A stretch of 64,000 nucleotides of DNA from Chloranthus sessilifolius (taxonomy: Eukaryota; Streptophyta; Magnoliopsida; Chloranthales; Chloranthaceae): the NCBI GenBank assembly GCA_021018995.1, contig CM037596.1:8879501-8943500 (forward strand). The letters are read 5' to 3'. The position numbers and the translations under genes were made by a program. Under the pieces are notes generated by a model. It was not told the DNA's origin. It ran no database searches and saw nothing but the letters and a program-made list of their open reading frames with translations. Of this stretch, positions 10,421 to 21,039 are shown piece after piece (positions within the stretch are counted from its first letter, which is position 1; each line of letters starts with the position of its first letter).

Positions 10421-10754
10421 GCATCCTTGTTCGCCGTATTTTGGAGTTTATGGCGCGAGAGAAATTTGAGGATTTTCGAAAATAAAAGTAGGCCAGTGGG
10501 GATGATCATAAAATCGGTCATGGATCTGGTGTGGCTTTGGGTGGCTAGAGGCGGGGATGGCTTTGGTCACGAGTCTTTGGGATCCGGGCTAACTTGGTCG
10601 GCACCGACTGTTGTGTGCAGAGGGTTGTTTGGTTTTTTCCTTTTTTCTGTTTTCGTCTGTTTTTTGGTCGTCTTTGTATTGGCTTTCAATGTCTTGCTGC
10701 TTATCAATATAGTTCCTATTATTGATCCAAAAAATAAAAAACGTGGCACGTGAT

Positions 10755-11925
10755 CTAGGATTCAAACACATGTCATGATCCTTCCATTTGAACCCAATTT
10801 ATACACAAAGGTGCGACCAGGAACATTCCTGCACCTTTGAGCCTAGGAGAAAAAGGCGTGGCGCAGAGGATGTACCTGTGCCTAAACTGTAAGGCCCAGG
10901 CGCAGAGGATGTGCCTGGTGCTTAGGGGTGCCTTCGAAAACATTGTTGACTTGTGCATTATGCCTTGCCTTTTCTTATTAACAATTGCCTTAAGCACTAT
11001 CAGAATTAACCCAAACTACAGTGTATGGTCATTTAAGTGTGAACTCTTACTTAGATCCTTAAACACTTCCCTCTCCCCCTAATTTAGTTCATTTAATTTG
11101 TTATAAAGTTCAAAGAGGGACCAAATCATGGTTTATCCTTATGTGAGAGGCTCAAGGATTAAAGGGATCATACATACCTTGTTTCTAGACACCTTAGAGA
11201 GTGTTTTTCAAATGATGGAAAAGAAGTGCCAGATCAATCTTCACCTTGAATATAATCCATATAGAAAATGAAGGAAATGAGTGTCTATTGTAAATTTGAC
11301 AAAGCTTCCATGTCTTCAATGTTGTATGCATCTACTTGAATGAAGGCTTATGGGAGATATATATAGAACTCAGAAGCATACTTGCGAGAATTTATATATA
11401 AAACTCAGAAGCATACTTGCGAGACTTGTTCCAAATGAAGCAACTCTGCAGCTAGTTGCTTCCATTGGCAAAGGAGTCCATATGCTAACTTTGACACTTG
11501 GTCCACCAACAGAAAGAGATAAATCGAGATACATCACATGGAAAATTGAGGAATTTCGACATGTTAAGACTGATTGAAGGAATCTACATGTTAAGATCAA
11601 CCACAAACGTATTTGTTCTCTCGATTTTTTTTGGTAAAATCGATTTAAGAATATCCTTCAAGAGTGGCCCTTATTTAACTCCTTTGGAAACGCATTTGGG
11701 ATTTTCTCGCTCCTTTTCAAGTTGTCATTCTCATCAGGAACGGAGCCAGGATAGGGGCCACGGTCCCCTGCCACATTTTTATACATCTATACACCTATAT
11801 ATACCCTAAGCACAACCTTATCCTATTTTTATCCTATAACAGAGGTTAAAGAAACCATAACTACACCGCCACTCAATCCATGTTGTCTTCGGTGACACTT
11901 GTCCTATAATTCTCACTTCCATTAT
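10755..11925. other. Non-coding stretch with two small direct repeats
   Basis: GGCGCAGAGGATG-type words occur twice near 10860-10915. A 23-base segment (AACTCAGAAGCATACTTGCG plus three bases) is repeated 35 bp apart at 11367 and 11402. The open frames here (for example 11350-11577) resemble no known family, and no element ends were found. Confidence 0.5.
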
Positions 11926-12215
11926 GGCCCCCGTAAAAGCAACAAACATAGCAAGAAATCTTTCTACCAAAATGCCCTTCTATAGGATATTATGGGTTGC
12001 TTACATGTCAAATTCTTATCCTCCCAAATAATACCATGTCACTTCTCATTTGCATCTAATCGAGGATAACTTTTCTATGTTGCACACTCCCTTCAAAGAT
12101 CATTGAATTTCTCTCTTTCCATACATTCCAAATTACCGCTGAAAAGGTTAACTTGAAGATTTCCGAATTAGCATTGTCTCCTTTGGCTCAATTATTAAGA
12201 CATTGAGTTCCTCTT
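11926..12215 (-). pseudogene. LINE ORF2 C-terminal fragment
   Basis: The minus strand reads NSEIFKLTFSAVIWNVWKER followed by NSMIFEG. This is the motif near the end of plant LINE ORF2 (a WxxWxERNxRxF-type line). Stops occur on either side. It lies directly beside the left LTR of the Gypsy element and may be the site that element inserted into. Confidence 0.6.
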
Positions 12216-12376
12216 GTATATTTTTTGAAGAGGGTCCCTATCAACATGAATTCTATAGAGTAATGATCTCCATATCAAAATAATGTGCCTTTGATATGAT
12301 TTCAAACGGTACTTGGAATCTCCCATTCAGGATGGAAAGAGCTTGGGACAGAATTTCATCAACTTTGTCGAGGTTG

Positions 12377-13144
12377 TGACGCTGGACGGTACCCTAAACT
12401 ACGTGAATGCAATGATTAATTTTGCCGAAATTAAATTAGAATTAAATTAAACAATAGAACTTGCAAAATATAACGAATACCTCAGGTTTTCGTAATATTC
12501 CATGGGAGAATCACGCATAATTCAGGCAGGGTTCAGTCCAGGCGCTAGATCCGTTAGATTGCAGCGCAAATCGATCCTAGAGATAAAACTCTAGGTTTTT
12601 CCATATTAGGGCGCTCTCAATTCAATAATAGGATCACTGATTTCTTCTTATTATTTGATGCGGAAGGTTTAATAACGCTGCTGAGATCTACGGTTGTTGA
12701 ATCGGATCGATTCACGGTATAAGGAAAATTAGGATTTAGGATGTTAAAAGGGATGATGGCTGATTTAGGATTGTAAGGATCTTGATACACACAAGCAGAG
12801 AAGATGAAAATAGATAGATGGATAAAAGATAGATTTGCAGGCTTCACACCCATGGCTTCGCACCAAACCCTTCTCGGGAAGAAGATTCACTCTTCGTAGA
12901 GGCTCATCTCAAGCACACACAAGCAAAAGCTCTTTTCATTCAATAATCAATAATCCTTAATAGAGTGTTTACAATGCCTTTATATAGGCTAAGAAAACCC
13001 TAAACGATATAAAACTTGCAATTAAAAGAGTCCTAAAATAATAAAAGACTAAAAAGGTAAAAAAAACGAAAAAACGAAAATTTTCCGTCACTGTAACTCG
13101 CTCGGGCGAGGATTTTAACCGCTCGAGCGAGGGCTCGCTCGACA
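12377..13144 (-). repeat. 3' LTR of the Gypsy chromovirus
   Basis: The copy runs TGACGCTGGACGG to GCTCGCTCGACA on the plus strand, giving TG...CA ends in either reading. It is followed inward by a pyrimidine run (CTGTTCTCCT), which would be the polypurine tract on the minus strand. Near its inner end it holds a cluster of CGCTCGAGCGAG-type palindromes. Confidence 0.85.
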
Positions 13145-13349
13145 CTGTTCTCCTCGCGGTTTGTGTCGTTTCTCCTCTGAGGCTACGGTACTCAGGCCTC
13201 CCCTACATTTCCAAAATTTCCTCTTTCGCCTAGTTTTGATTTCCATTCCGCTTCTTCCGACGTCGGTACACGCGAAAAGGTCCATATCCGATATCTACGA
13301 TGTCAGCGTCCCCGTCAATTCTCCCGGGCCGAAAAGGCTTCATCACCGA

Positions 13350-14081
13350 TTAAGCGGCATCGTGATAGCGCTCGAGCATGTCGGGGTCCAAATGTCGCAC
13401 TTCGTCTTCAGCTAACCATGAGTTCTCGGAGTCCGGCTTTCCCAACCACTTGACCAAGTACTTTTGAATCCCTCCCCCATGGGTGGATATTGCCAAATCA
13501 TCTAATATCCCTTCGATCTCATCTCTTCGCTGCTTGCGTGGGGAAGGGAAAGGTAGGGGTTGTAGGGTGGGGCTGGTATTCGGGCTCGGGGCTGCTTGGA
13601 AGGGGTTGTGAAGGGGTGGGGCTTGGGCTAAAAAAGGAACCAGGTCCTCCACATTAAATGTAGAGCTGACCCCTATATCTGGTGGAAGCTCGAGAACATA
13701 TGCATTAGGGCCGCTCCTTACCACAATTCTAAAAGGTTCAGCGCCACGGGCTTGAAGTTTCTTTGCAGCTCCCAATGGGAACCGTTCAGGCCTAACCCGA
13801 ACCATGATATAATCTCCAACCTTGAATTCCTTGAAGTGCCTGTGGGCATCCGCAGAGATTTTGTATTGTTCATTGCTAGCATTAATTCTTTTTCTAATTT
13901 CGCCATGCAATTCATGTATATGTTGTGAAAATGAATCGGCTGACTCGAAAACTCGATGAGATGCAAACATAGGAATTAAATCAATAGGTGTTCTAGGCCC
14001 ATGACCAAGGACGACCTCAAAAGGCCTCATACCTAGGGACCTATTAACTGAATTGTTATATGCAAACTCGGCCAAAGGCAA
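13350..14081 (-). pseudogene. Chromovirus integrase C-terminus and chromodomain
   Basis: A 243-codon open frame begins LAEFAYNNSVNRSLGMRPFE, the end of the integrase core. It continues through the GPFRI-like segment (AEPFRIVVRSGPNAYVLELP) and ends in a chromodomain (IEGILDDLAISTHGGGIQKY, LVKWLGKPDSENSWLAEDEV). The Tyr and two Trp residues of the chromodomain cage region are visible. The protein would bind integrated DNA and, through the chromodomain, steer insertion toward particular chromatin. It is separated from the integrase core only by one in-frame stop at about 14085. Confidence 0.9.
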
Positions 14082-14090
14082 AATAGAATC

Positions 14091-15158
14091 TCAAGTCCTA
14101 GGGTGATCACTAACAAGACAACGGAGAAGATTACCTAAGCTCTTATTGGTGGACTCCGTTTGGCCATCCGTTTGAGGATGATAGGCCGACGAAAATTGGA
14201 GCATGGTACACATCATGTGCCATAAAGTTTTCCATAAGTAACTGGTAAATCTCACATCTCGATCTAACGCAATCGTCCGGGGTAAACCATGTAGACGCAC
14301 AACCTCCCTGAAAAATAATTTGGCTATGTGAGCCGCATCGGAGGTTTTAAAACAGGGTATGAAGTGGGCCATCTTGGAAAAGCGGTCCACTACCACAAAA
14401 ATGAAATCGTGCATCCTTTGAGTCTTTGGAAGCCCGAGCACGAAATCCATAGAGACGTCTTGCCACGGGGTGTGCGACACGAGTAAAGGGGTGTACAAGC
14501 CGGTATTTTGTTTGATATGCTTCGCAACTTGGCATGTACGACACTGTTTCACGACCGTAGAGACATCCCTCACAAGGCTAGGCCAATAGAACCTATCCTC
14601 AACAAGCGCACTGGTTTTATCACACCCAAAATGTCCGGCAATCCCTCCGGCATGTAACTCCCAGATGAGGAAATCACGCAATGAAGTACGAGGGATGCAC
14701 AAACGATTGCCTTTGAACAAATACTCATCCAACAGGGTATAGTCAGAGTTAATGTTGTTCGAATTTTCAAGGAAAGCAGTGTATTCTGCCCCGAAATCTG
14801 GGCAATCAGGATAATCTTGCCTCAACTGCTCAAATCCGACGACCTCGGTGCTCATAGACTGCAAAGTCGCCACTCGACGACTAAGCGCATCAAGAGCTCC
14901 CGTTTTCAAGGCAAATGTGAACCCTTGAAGGTACTCGACCCACTTCGCATGCCTTGGGTTCAACTTTTTCTGGGAAGCAAGGAAATGTAAGGCTTCGTGG
15001 TCAAAAAACAACACAAATTCCTGCAATCTCAGGTAATGTTTCCAATACCACAGAGATCGAACAACCGCATAAAACTCTTTGTCATAGGTGGAGTATTTCT
15101 GCTTTGCCTCATTGAGCTTCTCACTAAAATAGGCCACAGGATGGCCCTCTTGGCTCAA
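14091..15158 (-). pseudogene. Chromovirus RNase H (partial) and integrase core
   Basis: A 355-codon frame reads from the middle of RNase H (HPVAYFSEKLNEAKQKYSTY, DKEFYAVVRSL) through the integrase zinc finger (ELHAGGIAGHFG, QCRTCQVAKH). It continues into the catalytic core (WQDVSMDFVLGLPKTQ, RTIALDRDVRFTS, SAYHPQTDGQTESTNKSL). The Asp-Asp-Glu triad is represented. The first catalytic Asp block of RNase H, expected just upstream, is deleted at 15160-15205. A TGA where the family has Trp ends the frame just before the segment at 13350-14081. Confidence 0.9.
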
Positions 15159-15204
15159 AGACTTCCGTGCCTACACTGACGCGCGCACATGCTACTCAAG
15201 ACTT

Positions 15205-16638
15205 CTAAAAGTCTCGTAGGCGCGATGACGTGCAAGAACTATTTTCTTTTATCTCGACAAAGGCCCTGAACTCCCTTTTCTCATACAATCTGGTGCTGAA
15301 ATTCTGAATGAAGCGACGATAAAATGTGGCTAAATCGTGGAAGCTACGGACTTCATGAATATTTCGAGGTTCGGGCCACTCCACAATGGCCTTAACCTTC
15401 GCAGGATCCGCAACCATCCAGTCTACCGAGATAATGAATCCCAAGAATGTAACAGAGTGCTGCATGAAGGTGCACTTCTTAAGATTCGCGTATAACCTTT
15501 CTCCCCTCAAGGTTTCGCAAACCAACCTCAGGTGGATGATGTGTTGTTCCTTGTCTAGGCTGTAAATTAGGATGTCATCAAAGTATACGACAAGGAACTT
15601 GCCAAGAAATGGCCTCAACACTTGGGTCATGAGCCTCATAAATGTGCTCGGGGCATTGGAAAGCCCAAAATGCATGACCATCCACTCATAAAGACCGCCT
15701 TGGGTCTTGAAGGCGATTTTCCATTCATCGCCAAGGCGAATACGAACATGATGGTAGCCACTTTTAAGGTCTATCTTTGAAAAGATAGTGGCTCCAACCA
15801 TCATGTCAAGCATGTCATCAAGCCGCGGTATGGGAAATCGATACTTAACAGTGATCTTATTGATCGTTCGGCTATCCACACACATGCGCCATGTACCATC
15901 TTTCTTAGGCGTGAGTAATGCTGGTACAGCACACGAGCTCAGACTCTCTTGTATGAACCCCTTTTGTAAGAGCTCACTGACTTGCCGAGTCAACTCGGCG
16001 TGCTCAACCGAATTCAACCTGTAGTGGGGAAGGTTCGGTAATGTCGTTCCAGGAACTAAGTCAATTGCGTGTTGAATGTCACGCATGGGAGGGAGCTCGT
16101 TAGGTAAGTCTTCAGGGACGACATTCGCAAATTCACTCAGGATGGGCTCTACCTCCTTGGGGTACTCACAAACTGACTCAGAAGTACTCTCAACAGTAAC
16201 AACGACATACACAACACTCTCATCTTTCGATGCTCTCTCAAACTCTGAAGGGGTCACAATATTGATGGCTTTGGATTGACCTCCCTTCTTCTCAACTCTA
16301 TTGACTGATGGTGCTTTGGGAGCCAAAGGGTTAAGAGTAATTTTCTTGCCCTTGTAATTGAACATACAAACGTTAGATTGCCCAAAAATGGTCACGTCCA
16401 AATCATAGAGCCATGGCCTCCCTAATATAATGTGGCCCACATCCATCGGCACCACATCGCACCATAAGATGTCAGAGTATGAACCCAACTGTATGGGTAC
16501 ACGACACCTCTGAGATACGGGAATGGATGAGGAGTCAACCCATGCGACTTTGCAAGGTCTCAGGTGGGCTTCAGGTGTAAGCCCTAAGCGGGTGACGGTA
16601 TGTTCTAACACCACATTGGTGCAGCTTCCGATATCCAC
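15205..16638 (-). pseudogene. Chromovirus protease and reverse transcriptase
   Basis: A 477-codon frame begins in the retropepsin-like protease ([19 protein letters not shown], with a DIG in the place of the usual catalytic DSG/DTG), then [14 protein letters not shown]. The RT follows: [47 protein letters not shown] and [11 protein letters not shown]. The RT catalytic YFDD box is intact. The C-terminal end ([20 protein letters not shown]) runs into a deletion before RNase H. Part of the protease N-terminus lies upstream in another frame. Confidence 0.92.
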
Positions 16639-16725
16639 GATTACCCTACAACTCTTCGTCCCACATGTGGCAAAGGTGTGAAAGATATTCTCCCTCCGCC
16701 AGTCCTCCTTTTCATCCCGTTGAGG

Positions 16726-17106
16726 CTATGCAAAGGCACACCTCACAACTAGAGCGCGACCAATGTCATCACCTTCCTCGTCACTAGGTGTGGCATTCGG
16801 CTCAAAGGCCTCTTCCTCATAACCCCCTTCACTTTCTTCTCCCTCTCCATCGATGAAGAGATTCCTTTGTGGGTCCCTTATGGGGCATTGGGCAACAAAG
16901 TGACCCAATCCTTGACATTTATAGCATTTGACATGAAACCCACTCTTCGAGGATTCTCCAGCTACACCCTTACCTTTGTCAAACCTCACATTGGTAGACG
17001 TGGGTTGCGTGGGTTTGGTAGGCGAGTTTCCAGCACTAGATTTCACTTCGCCGGTACAGAATTGACCAGGGTGAAAATCAGATCGCCTAGTCACCGTCAT
17101 CTTCAA
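16726..17106 (-). pseudogene. Chromovirus gag C-terminus with CCHC zinc knuckle
   Basis: The 126-codon frame contains CYKCQGLGHFVAQC, a complete CX2CX4HX4C nucleocapsid knuckle, preceded by a Ser/Thr/Lys-rich stretch. It is followed by an acidic linker (GEGEESEGGYEEEAFEPN) that leads into the protease. The upstream join to the gag N-terminus (17485-18004) is broken by stops at about 17110-17480. Confidence 0.88.
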
Positions 17107-17484
17107 ATATCATTCAAGGTCTTGAACGACGGTGTAACATTCGGCGAGAGTCTCAACAGGATGGGAGACTAACTCTTTTTGCAAGTCAAGTCTCAATCTG
17201 GTACGAAATCTAGATAGAGTGACTTGAGGGTCTTCGGATACCTTGGCTCTCATCATGTACTCTTCAAATTTGCCAATGTAACCCTATACGGGCATACTAC
17301 CTTGGCGCAGATTTTACCATTGGCCAAGGAGACGATGGTAGTATGAAGAAGGGACGTACTTCTCTGTAAGTCGTCCCTTCATGTCCTCCCAACGGGTAAT
17401 GGGAGTACAACCCGCATTCATTCTTATGCGTTCAACGTTGACCCAAAAGAGTCGGGTTTGGCCTATGAGCTTCATTATAGCAAG

Positions 17485-18004
17485 TCAAACACATCTGTCA
17501 TCGCTCATGCCAAACCACTCGAAGTGTTGATCCATATCGGATAACCAATCGAGGAAGACCTGAGGGTCTAGTCTTCCATCGAAAATCGAGAACTTAACTC
17601 GGACATTTTTAAGGAGTCCCTTCCGGATCGTAGTCATCTCCATGATGATCAAACCTATGGTTCCGGTTCCGATTATGTTGGTAGCCATTTCGTTCAAAAC
17701 GTAGACCATTACATTCACGGGGTGATTCAAAATACTCATCACCCTCGTCTAACCGATTAACTCGGTCTAACAACCTCTCATTGGATGTTTCGAGAGTCCT
17801 TTGGGCTGTCTCTAAGGCAGTCACTCGATCATTGATCGATTTTAGATCAGTCCTCATGCCGTTAAGAGCTTCGGCAATCCCACTCATGTCCATGGTGATA
17901 CAGTTTACTAATTGACGGGCTCTAGAATGGAATGCAAGATGAACACTTTGGCCAAAACTGAAATAATATATGATGAAAATAAAGTGCAATGAATGCAATG
18001 TCAC
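17485..18004 (-). pseudogene. Chromovirus gag N-terminus
   Basis: Two overlapping frames (17609-18004 and 17485-17742) give a coiled-coil-like start (DLKSINDRVTALETAQRTLE), an Asn/His/Arg-rich linker, and then the gag core opening (FSIFDGRLDPQVFLDWLSDM, DQHFEWF), typical of Gypsy gag. One frameshift near 17620-17650 separates them. Confidence 0.8.
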
Positions 18005-18030
18005 ACAGTATGCCCTAACCTAGAACCTAG

Positions 18031-18043
18031 GGCTTTGATACCA
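18031..18043 (-). other. Chromovirus primer binding site
   Basis: The minus strand reads TGGTATCAAAGCC, four bases after the LTR end. This matches the initiator-Met tRNA 3' end except at one position, and confirms that 18048 is the inner edge of the 5' LTR. Confidence 0.8.
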
Positions 18044-18047
18044 AAAC

Positions 18048-18831
18048 TGACGCAGGACGGTACCTTAAACTACGTGAATGCAATGATTAATTTTGCCGAA
18101 ATTAAATTAGAATTAAATTAAACAATATAACTTACAAAATATGACAAATACCTCAAGTTTTCGTAGTATTCCATGGGAGAATCACGCATAATTCAGGCAG
18201 GGTTCAGGCAGGGTTCAGTCCGGGTGGGGGTGCTAAATCCGTTAGATTGCAGCGTAGGTCGATCCTAGAGATAGAACTCTAGGTTTTTCCAGATTATGGC
18301 GCTCTCAATTCAATGATAAGATCACTGATTTCTTCTGATTATTTGATGCGGAAGGTTTAATAACTCTGCTGGGATCTACGGTTGTTGAATCGAATCAATT
18401 CACGGTGTAGGAAAAATTAGGATTTAGGATGTTAAAAGGGATTATGGCTGATTTAGGATTGTAAGGATCAACACACAAGCAGAGAAGATGAAAATAGATA
18501 GATGGATAAAAGATAGATTTGCAGGCTTCACACCCTTGGCTTCTCACCAAACCCTTCTCGGGAAGAAGATTCACTCTTCATAGAGGCTCATCTCAAGCAC
18601 ACACAAGCAAAAGCTTTTTTCATTCAATAATCAATAATCCTTAATAGAGTGTTTACAATGCCTTTATATAAGTTAAGAAAACTCTAAACAATATAAAACT
18701 CGCAATTAAAAAAGTCCTAAAATAATAAAAGACTAAAAAGGTAAAAAAATAAAAATAAAAAAACAAAAATTTTCCGTCACTGTAGCTCGCTAGGGCGAGT
18801 ATTTTAACCGCTCGAGCGAGGGCTCGCTCGA
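18048..18831 (-). repeat. 5' LTR of the Gypsy chromovirus
   Basis: This is a direct copy of 12377-13144, with scattered substitutions and an 11-bp local duplication of GGGTTCAGGCA near 18200. Similarity stops after GCTCGCTCGA. The following 45 bp (to about 18880) continue with another CGCTCGAGCGAGG word and may be LTR sequence that the left copy has lost. Confidence 0.85.
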
Positions 18832-19039
18832 GTGAGCTTAAGTGGTCGCTCGAGCGAGGATTTTTGTTATATCAAATGCATTAGATCATTCTCAATAAAC
18901 AGATAGAAGGTTAATTTGATAATTTTCAAAATAGAGATATCCTTCTTTCATATTTTATATTATAATTTATATTTAAAACTTTGTGATAATAGGTATCATA
19001 TATATTTTTATAGCATAATAAAAACAAAATAGAATTAAA

Positions 19040-19195
19040 AAGGTAATGTTCAAAAGCCTAAAGCTCGGCCCTAGCCCACTAAGGCCAAGCATGTTAAAGC
19101 CTGCTAGGGCTAGGGAAACCATACTAAGGCCCGCCCTAGGGCTAGGATCAGGGCAATGCAAAAGCCCGGCCTAGTCCGGCCCATTGACAGCCCTA
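19040..19195. mobile_element. Right end of a hAT-type MITE
   Basis: GC-rich sequence with CCCGGCC/GGGCTAGG words ends in CCCATTGACAGCCCTA. This is the same terminal sequence as the MITE at 59950-60494. The left end was not found, so this copy is truncated between the Gypsy LTR and the LINE that begins immediately after it. Confidence 0.55.
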
Positions 19196-20699
19196 GTTGG
19201 AGGTTAAGGGATGCCTTGGCTGGCATGGTTGATTGTGCTTCCACTCCCCTTCCCATCACTTATTTGGGGCCTACTTTGGGGACCGGCAAACCCAAGGCCA
19301 GCGATTGGGAATTGATCATTCAGAAGTTTCAAGGGAAGTTGTTGACTTGGAAGGGTAAGCTCCTTAGCAGTGGGGGCAGTTGCAGCTGTTGAATTTGGTT
19401 CTCTCCAATCTTCCAGTTTTTGTATGTCTATCTTTAAATGTCCTATGGAGGTTTGTCATACTCTCGAGAAAATCGAGAGATTTTTTGTGGGAAGGCTCGG
19501 GCTTAGAGAAGAAATATTATTTGGGGGCATAGGAGGTGTGTAAACTCCCAAAATGTTTCGGTCATCTTGGTATTCGTAAGCTCCATCAAGCCAACTTGGA
19601 ACTTCTAGGCAAATGGTTGCAGCGGGTTGGGTCCGAATCTGAACAAGACAAATTATGGGTTTCGATTCTTCTTCAAAAATATGGAAGTTTGTCGGGATTA
19701 TGGGGGATCAATGTCAATCTGCTCAGGGACGTCTCTGCTTGGTGGAAAGGTATCAGCTCGATTTGGTCGGATTTCTTGAGATGGGTCTATTTCAGTTGGG
19801 GTGACGACTCTCAGATCTCCTTTTGGGATGATCCATGGTTAGACCTCTACCCTCTAGAAGATACGTTTCCAGCAATCTTCAATATGTCGGCTCACCTCCG
19901 TGGCCTGGTCACAGATAGTTTTTCCGAGAATGGGGAAATCCCGGTCTAGGACCTTACCACTAGGAGGGATCTGAGAGATGCAGAGGTGGAGTCTTTCCAA
20001 GAGTTGTTGGCTACTCTTTACAAGTCCTCTAGAAACCAGTAACGTAGCGATTCGAGGATTTGGTTGGCTAGCAATAATGTTCGATTAAGTCTTTCTATCG
20101 AGCCCTCACTTGCCGGCCATTGATTAGAGCTGAATGGATCTTCCTTTGGAAGGCCCCGATACCTCCTAAAGTCAAATTTTTTGGGTGGACAATGGTTAAA
20201 GGGCGCATTTTGACAATGGATCAGCTGATTATTCGTGGTAAAGCTATCCTGAATAGATGCCTCATGTGTCTTCTCTAGGAAAAGTCGATTCCTCATCTTT
20301 TTTAATAATTGTTGGGTTGCCTCGAACATATGCATGAAGTCCTTTGATCTTAGTTGTGGGAAGGGCCTCAAGGAGTGTTCTGGAGGGTGGTGGGAGTGTA
20401 CGCGATCGGCTCTATTTTGAAGTCTATTAAAGATTTGATGTACCAATGGATCATTCTTGATAAATATAGGGGTAGGGGAGGAGGCATCTTTGTATTTGAA
20501 AGGTCTTTATTTTGTTGATGAGAATTGGGGGTGGGATCTGGTGTTTAGCTACACTTGCTTTCGGCCTCTCTATGGCTGTTGGTTTTTCTGGGTTTTTTCC
20601 CTTTTTTTTGTTTTCTTGTAGCCTGTAGGCTTTTCCAGCTTCTCACTGGCCTTCAATGATAGTTATCCTTTTACCAATAAAAAAACTTAATAAAAAAAA
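19196..20699 (+). mobile_element. 5'-truncated LINE
   Basis: The coding remnant begins after the RT catalytic box (PLPITYLGPTLGTGKPKASD, FQGKLLTWKGKLLSSGG). It continues KCFGHLGIRKLHQANLELLG, SAWWKGISSIW, YFSWGDDSQISFWDDPWLD and IPPKVKFFGWTMVKGR, and closes with an A-rich tail (CCAATAAAAAAACTTAATAA). It is related to the LINE at 5441-10739. Frames are broken repeatedly. No target duplication was found; the 5' edge abuts a MITE end. Confidence 0.85.
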
Positions 20700-20961
20700 A
20701 CAAAACAACTTTAAAAAATAAATGTACAACTCTGTTTGGTTCAGTCTTGTTGTCAAACCAAATCAAACAGTGCCATGGACAATTAGAACATATACCAATT
20801 CATGGTTTGGACCAGGTCGGCATAATGTGAATCTAAATAAAATTCATCATTTAAAATAATGGCATCGTTCCTCGCACACAAAAATAATGTATTTTTATGC
20901 AGTAAGAAGGCGCAGAAAATTGAAATGAAAAGAAAACCTAATTGAGCATCACCAACTATAC

Positions 20962-21039
20962 CTCCTTTGCTGAGCTAGAGTAATTTGTAGGTGGTGTGGG
21001 CGCGGCAGGCCGGATTCTTTGCAGCGACTGCCCTAGAAT
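20962..21039 (-). CDS. PDHB: PDH E1 beta coding exon 2
   Basis: Twenty-six codons between acceptor TTTCTTTCAG and donor GTATAGTT. Reading through the donor would give a stop two codons later, so it is either a splice site, as proposed, or the end of a 44-residue product. Confidence 0.7.

Larger units (their letters stand above)
5441..10739 (+). mobile_element. LINE (plant L1 type), 5.3 kb, decayed, with target duplication
   Basis: The insert is bounded by a perfect 15-bp direct repeat, AACGTGGCACGTGAT, at 5426-5440 and 10740-10754; the first two A's could be tail. It ends in an A-rich tail (CCAAAAAATAAAAA). In order it carries an ORF1-like region with a DUF4283-type fold (about 5990-7023), reverse transcriptase (about 7949-9300), and the RT C-terminal region with a zinc-binding remnant (to about 10420). 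Many stops and frameshifts show it is inactive. No endonuclease domain could be recognised between ORF1 and RT; plant L1 elements normally carry one there and are typically longer. Related but 5'-truncated copies are at 19196-20699 and, in reverse, 47755-50222. Confidence 0.9.
12377..18831 (-). mobile_element. Gypsy chromovirus with both LTRs, inactive
   Basis: Two LTR copies in direct orientation (12377-13144 and 18048-18831) flank an interior with, in minus-strand order, gag with a CCHC knuckle, aspartic protease, RT, RNase H, integrase and a C-terminal chromodomain. The primer site next to the right-hand (5') LTR matches initiator-Met tRNA. The chromodomain and the domain order identify a chromovirus. 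The LTRs differ by roughly 5% over the first 150 bp by eye, so the insertion is not recent. In-frame stops, frameshifts and a missing RNase H start make it non-functional. No 5-bp target duplication was found: GGTTG precedes 12377 and does not recur at the right. The true right boundary is uncertain because sequence similar in style continues past 18831. Confidence 0.93.

Noticed and set aside
11350-11577. 75-codon plus-strand frame as a gene
   Set aside because: No domain and a 35-bp local repeat inside; the minus strand has an equally long frame, so chance is the simpler reading.
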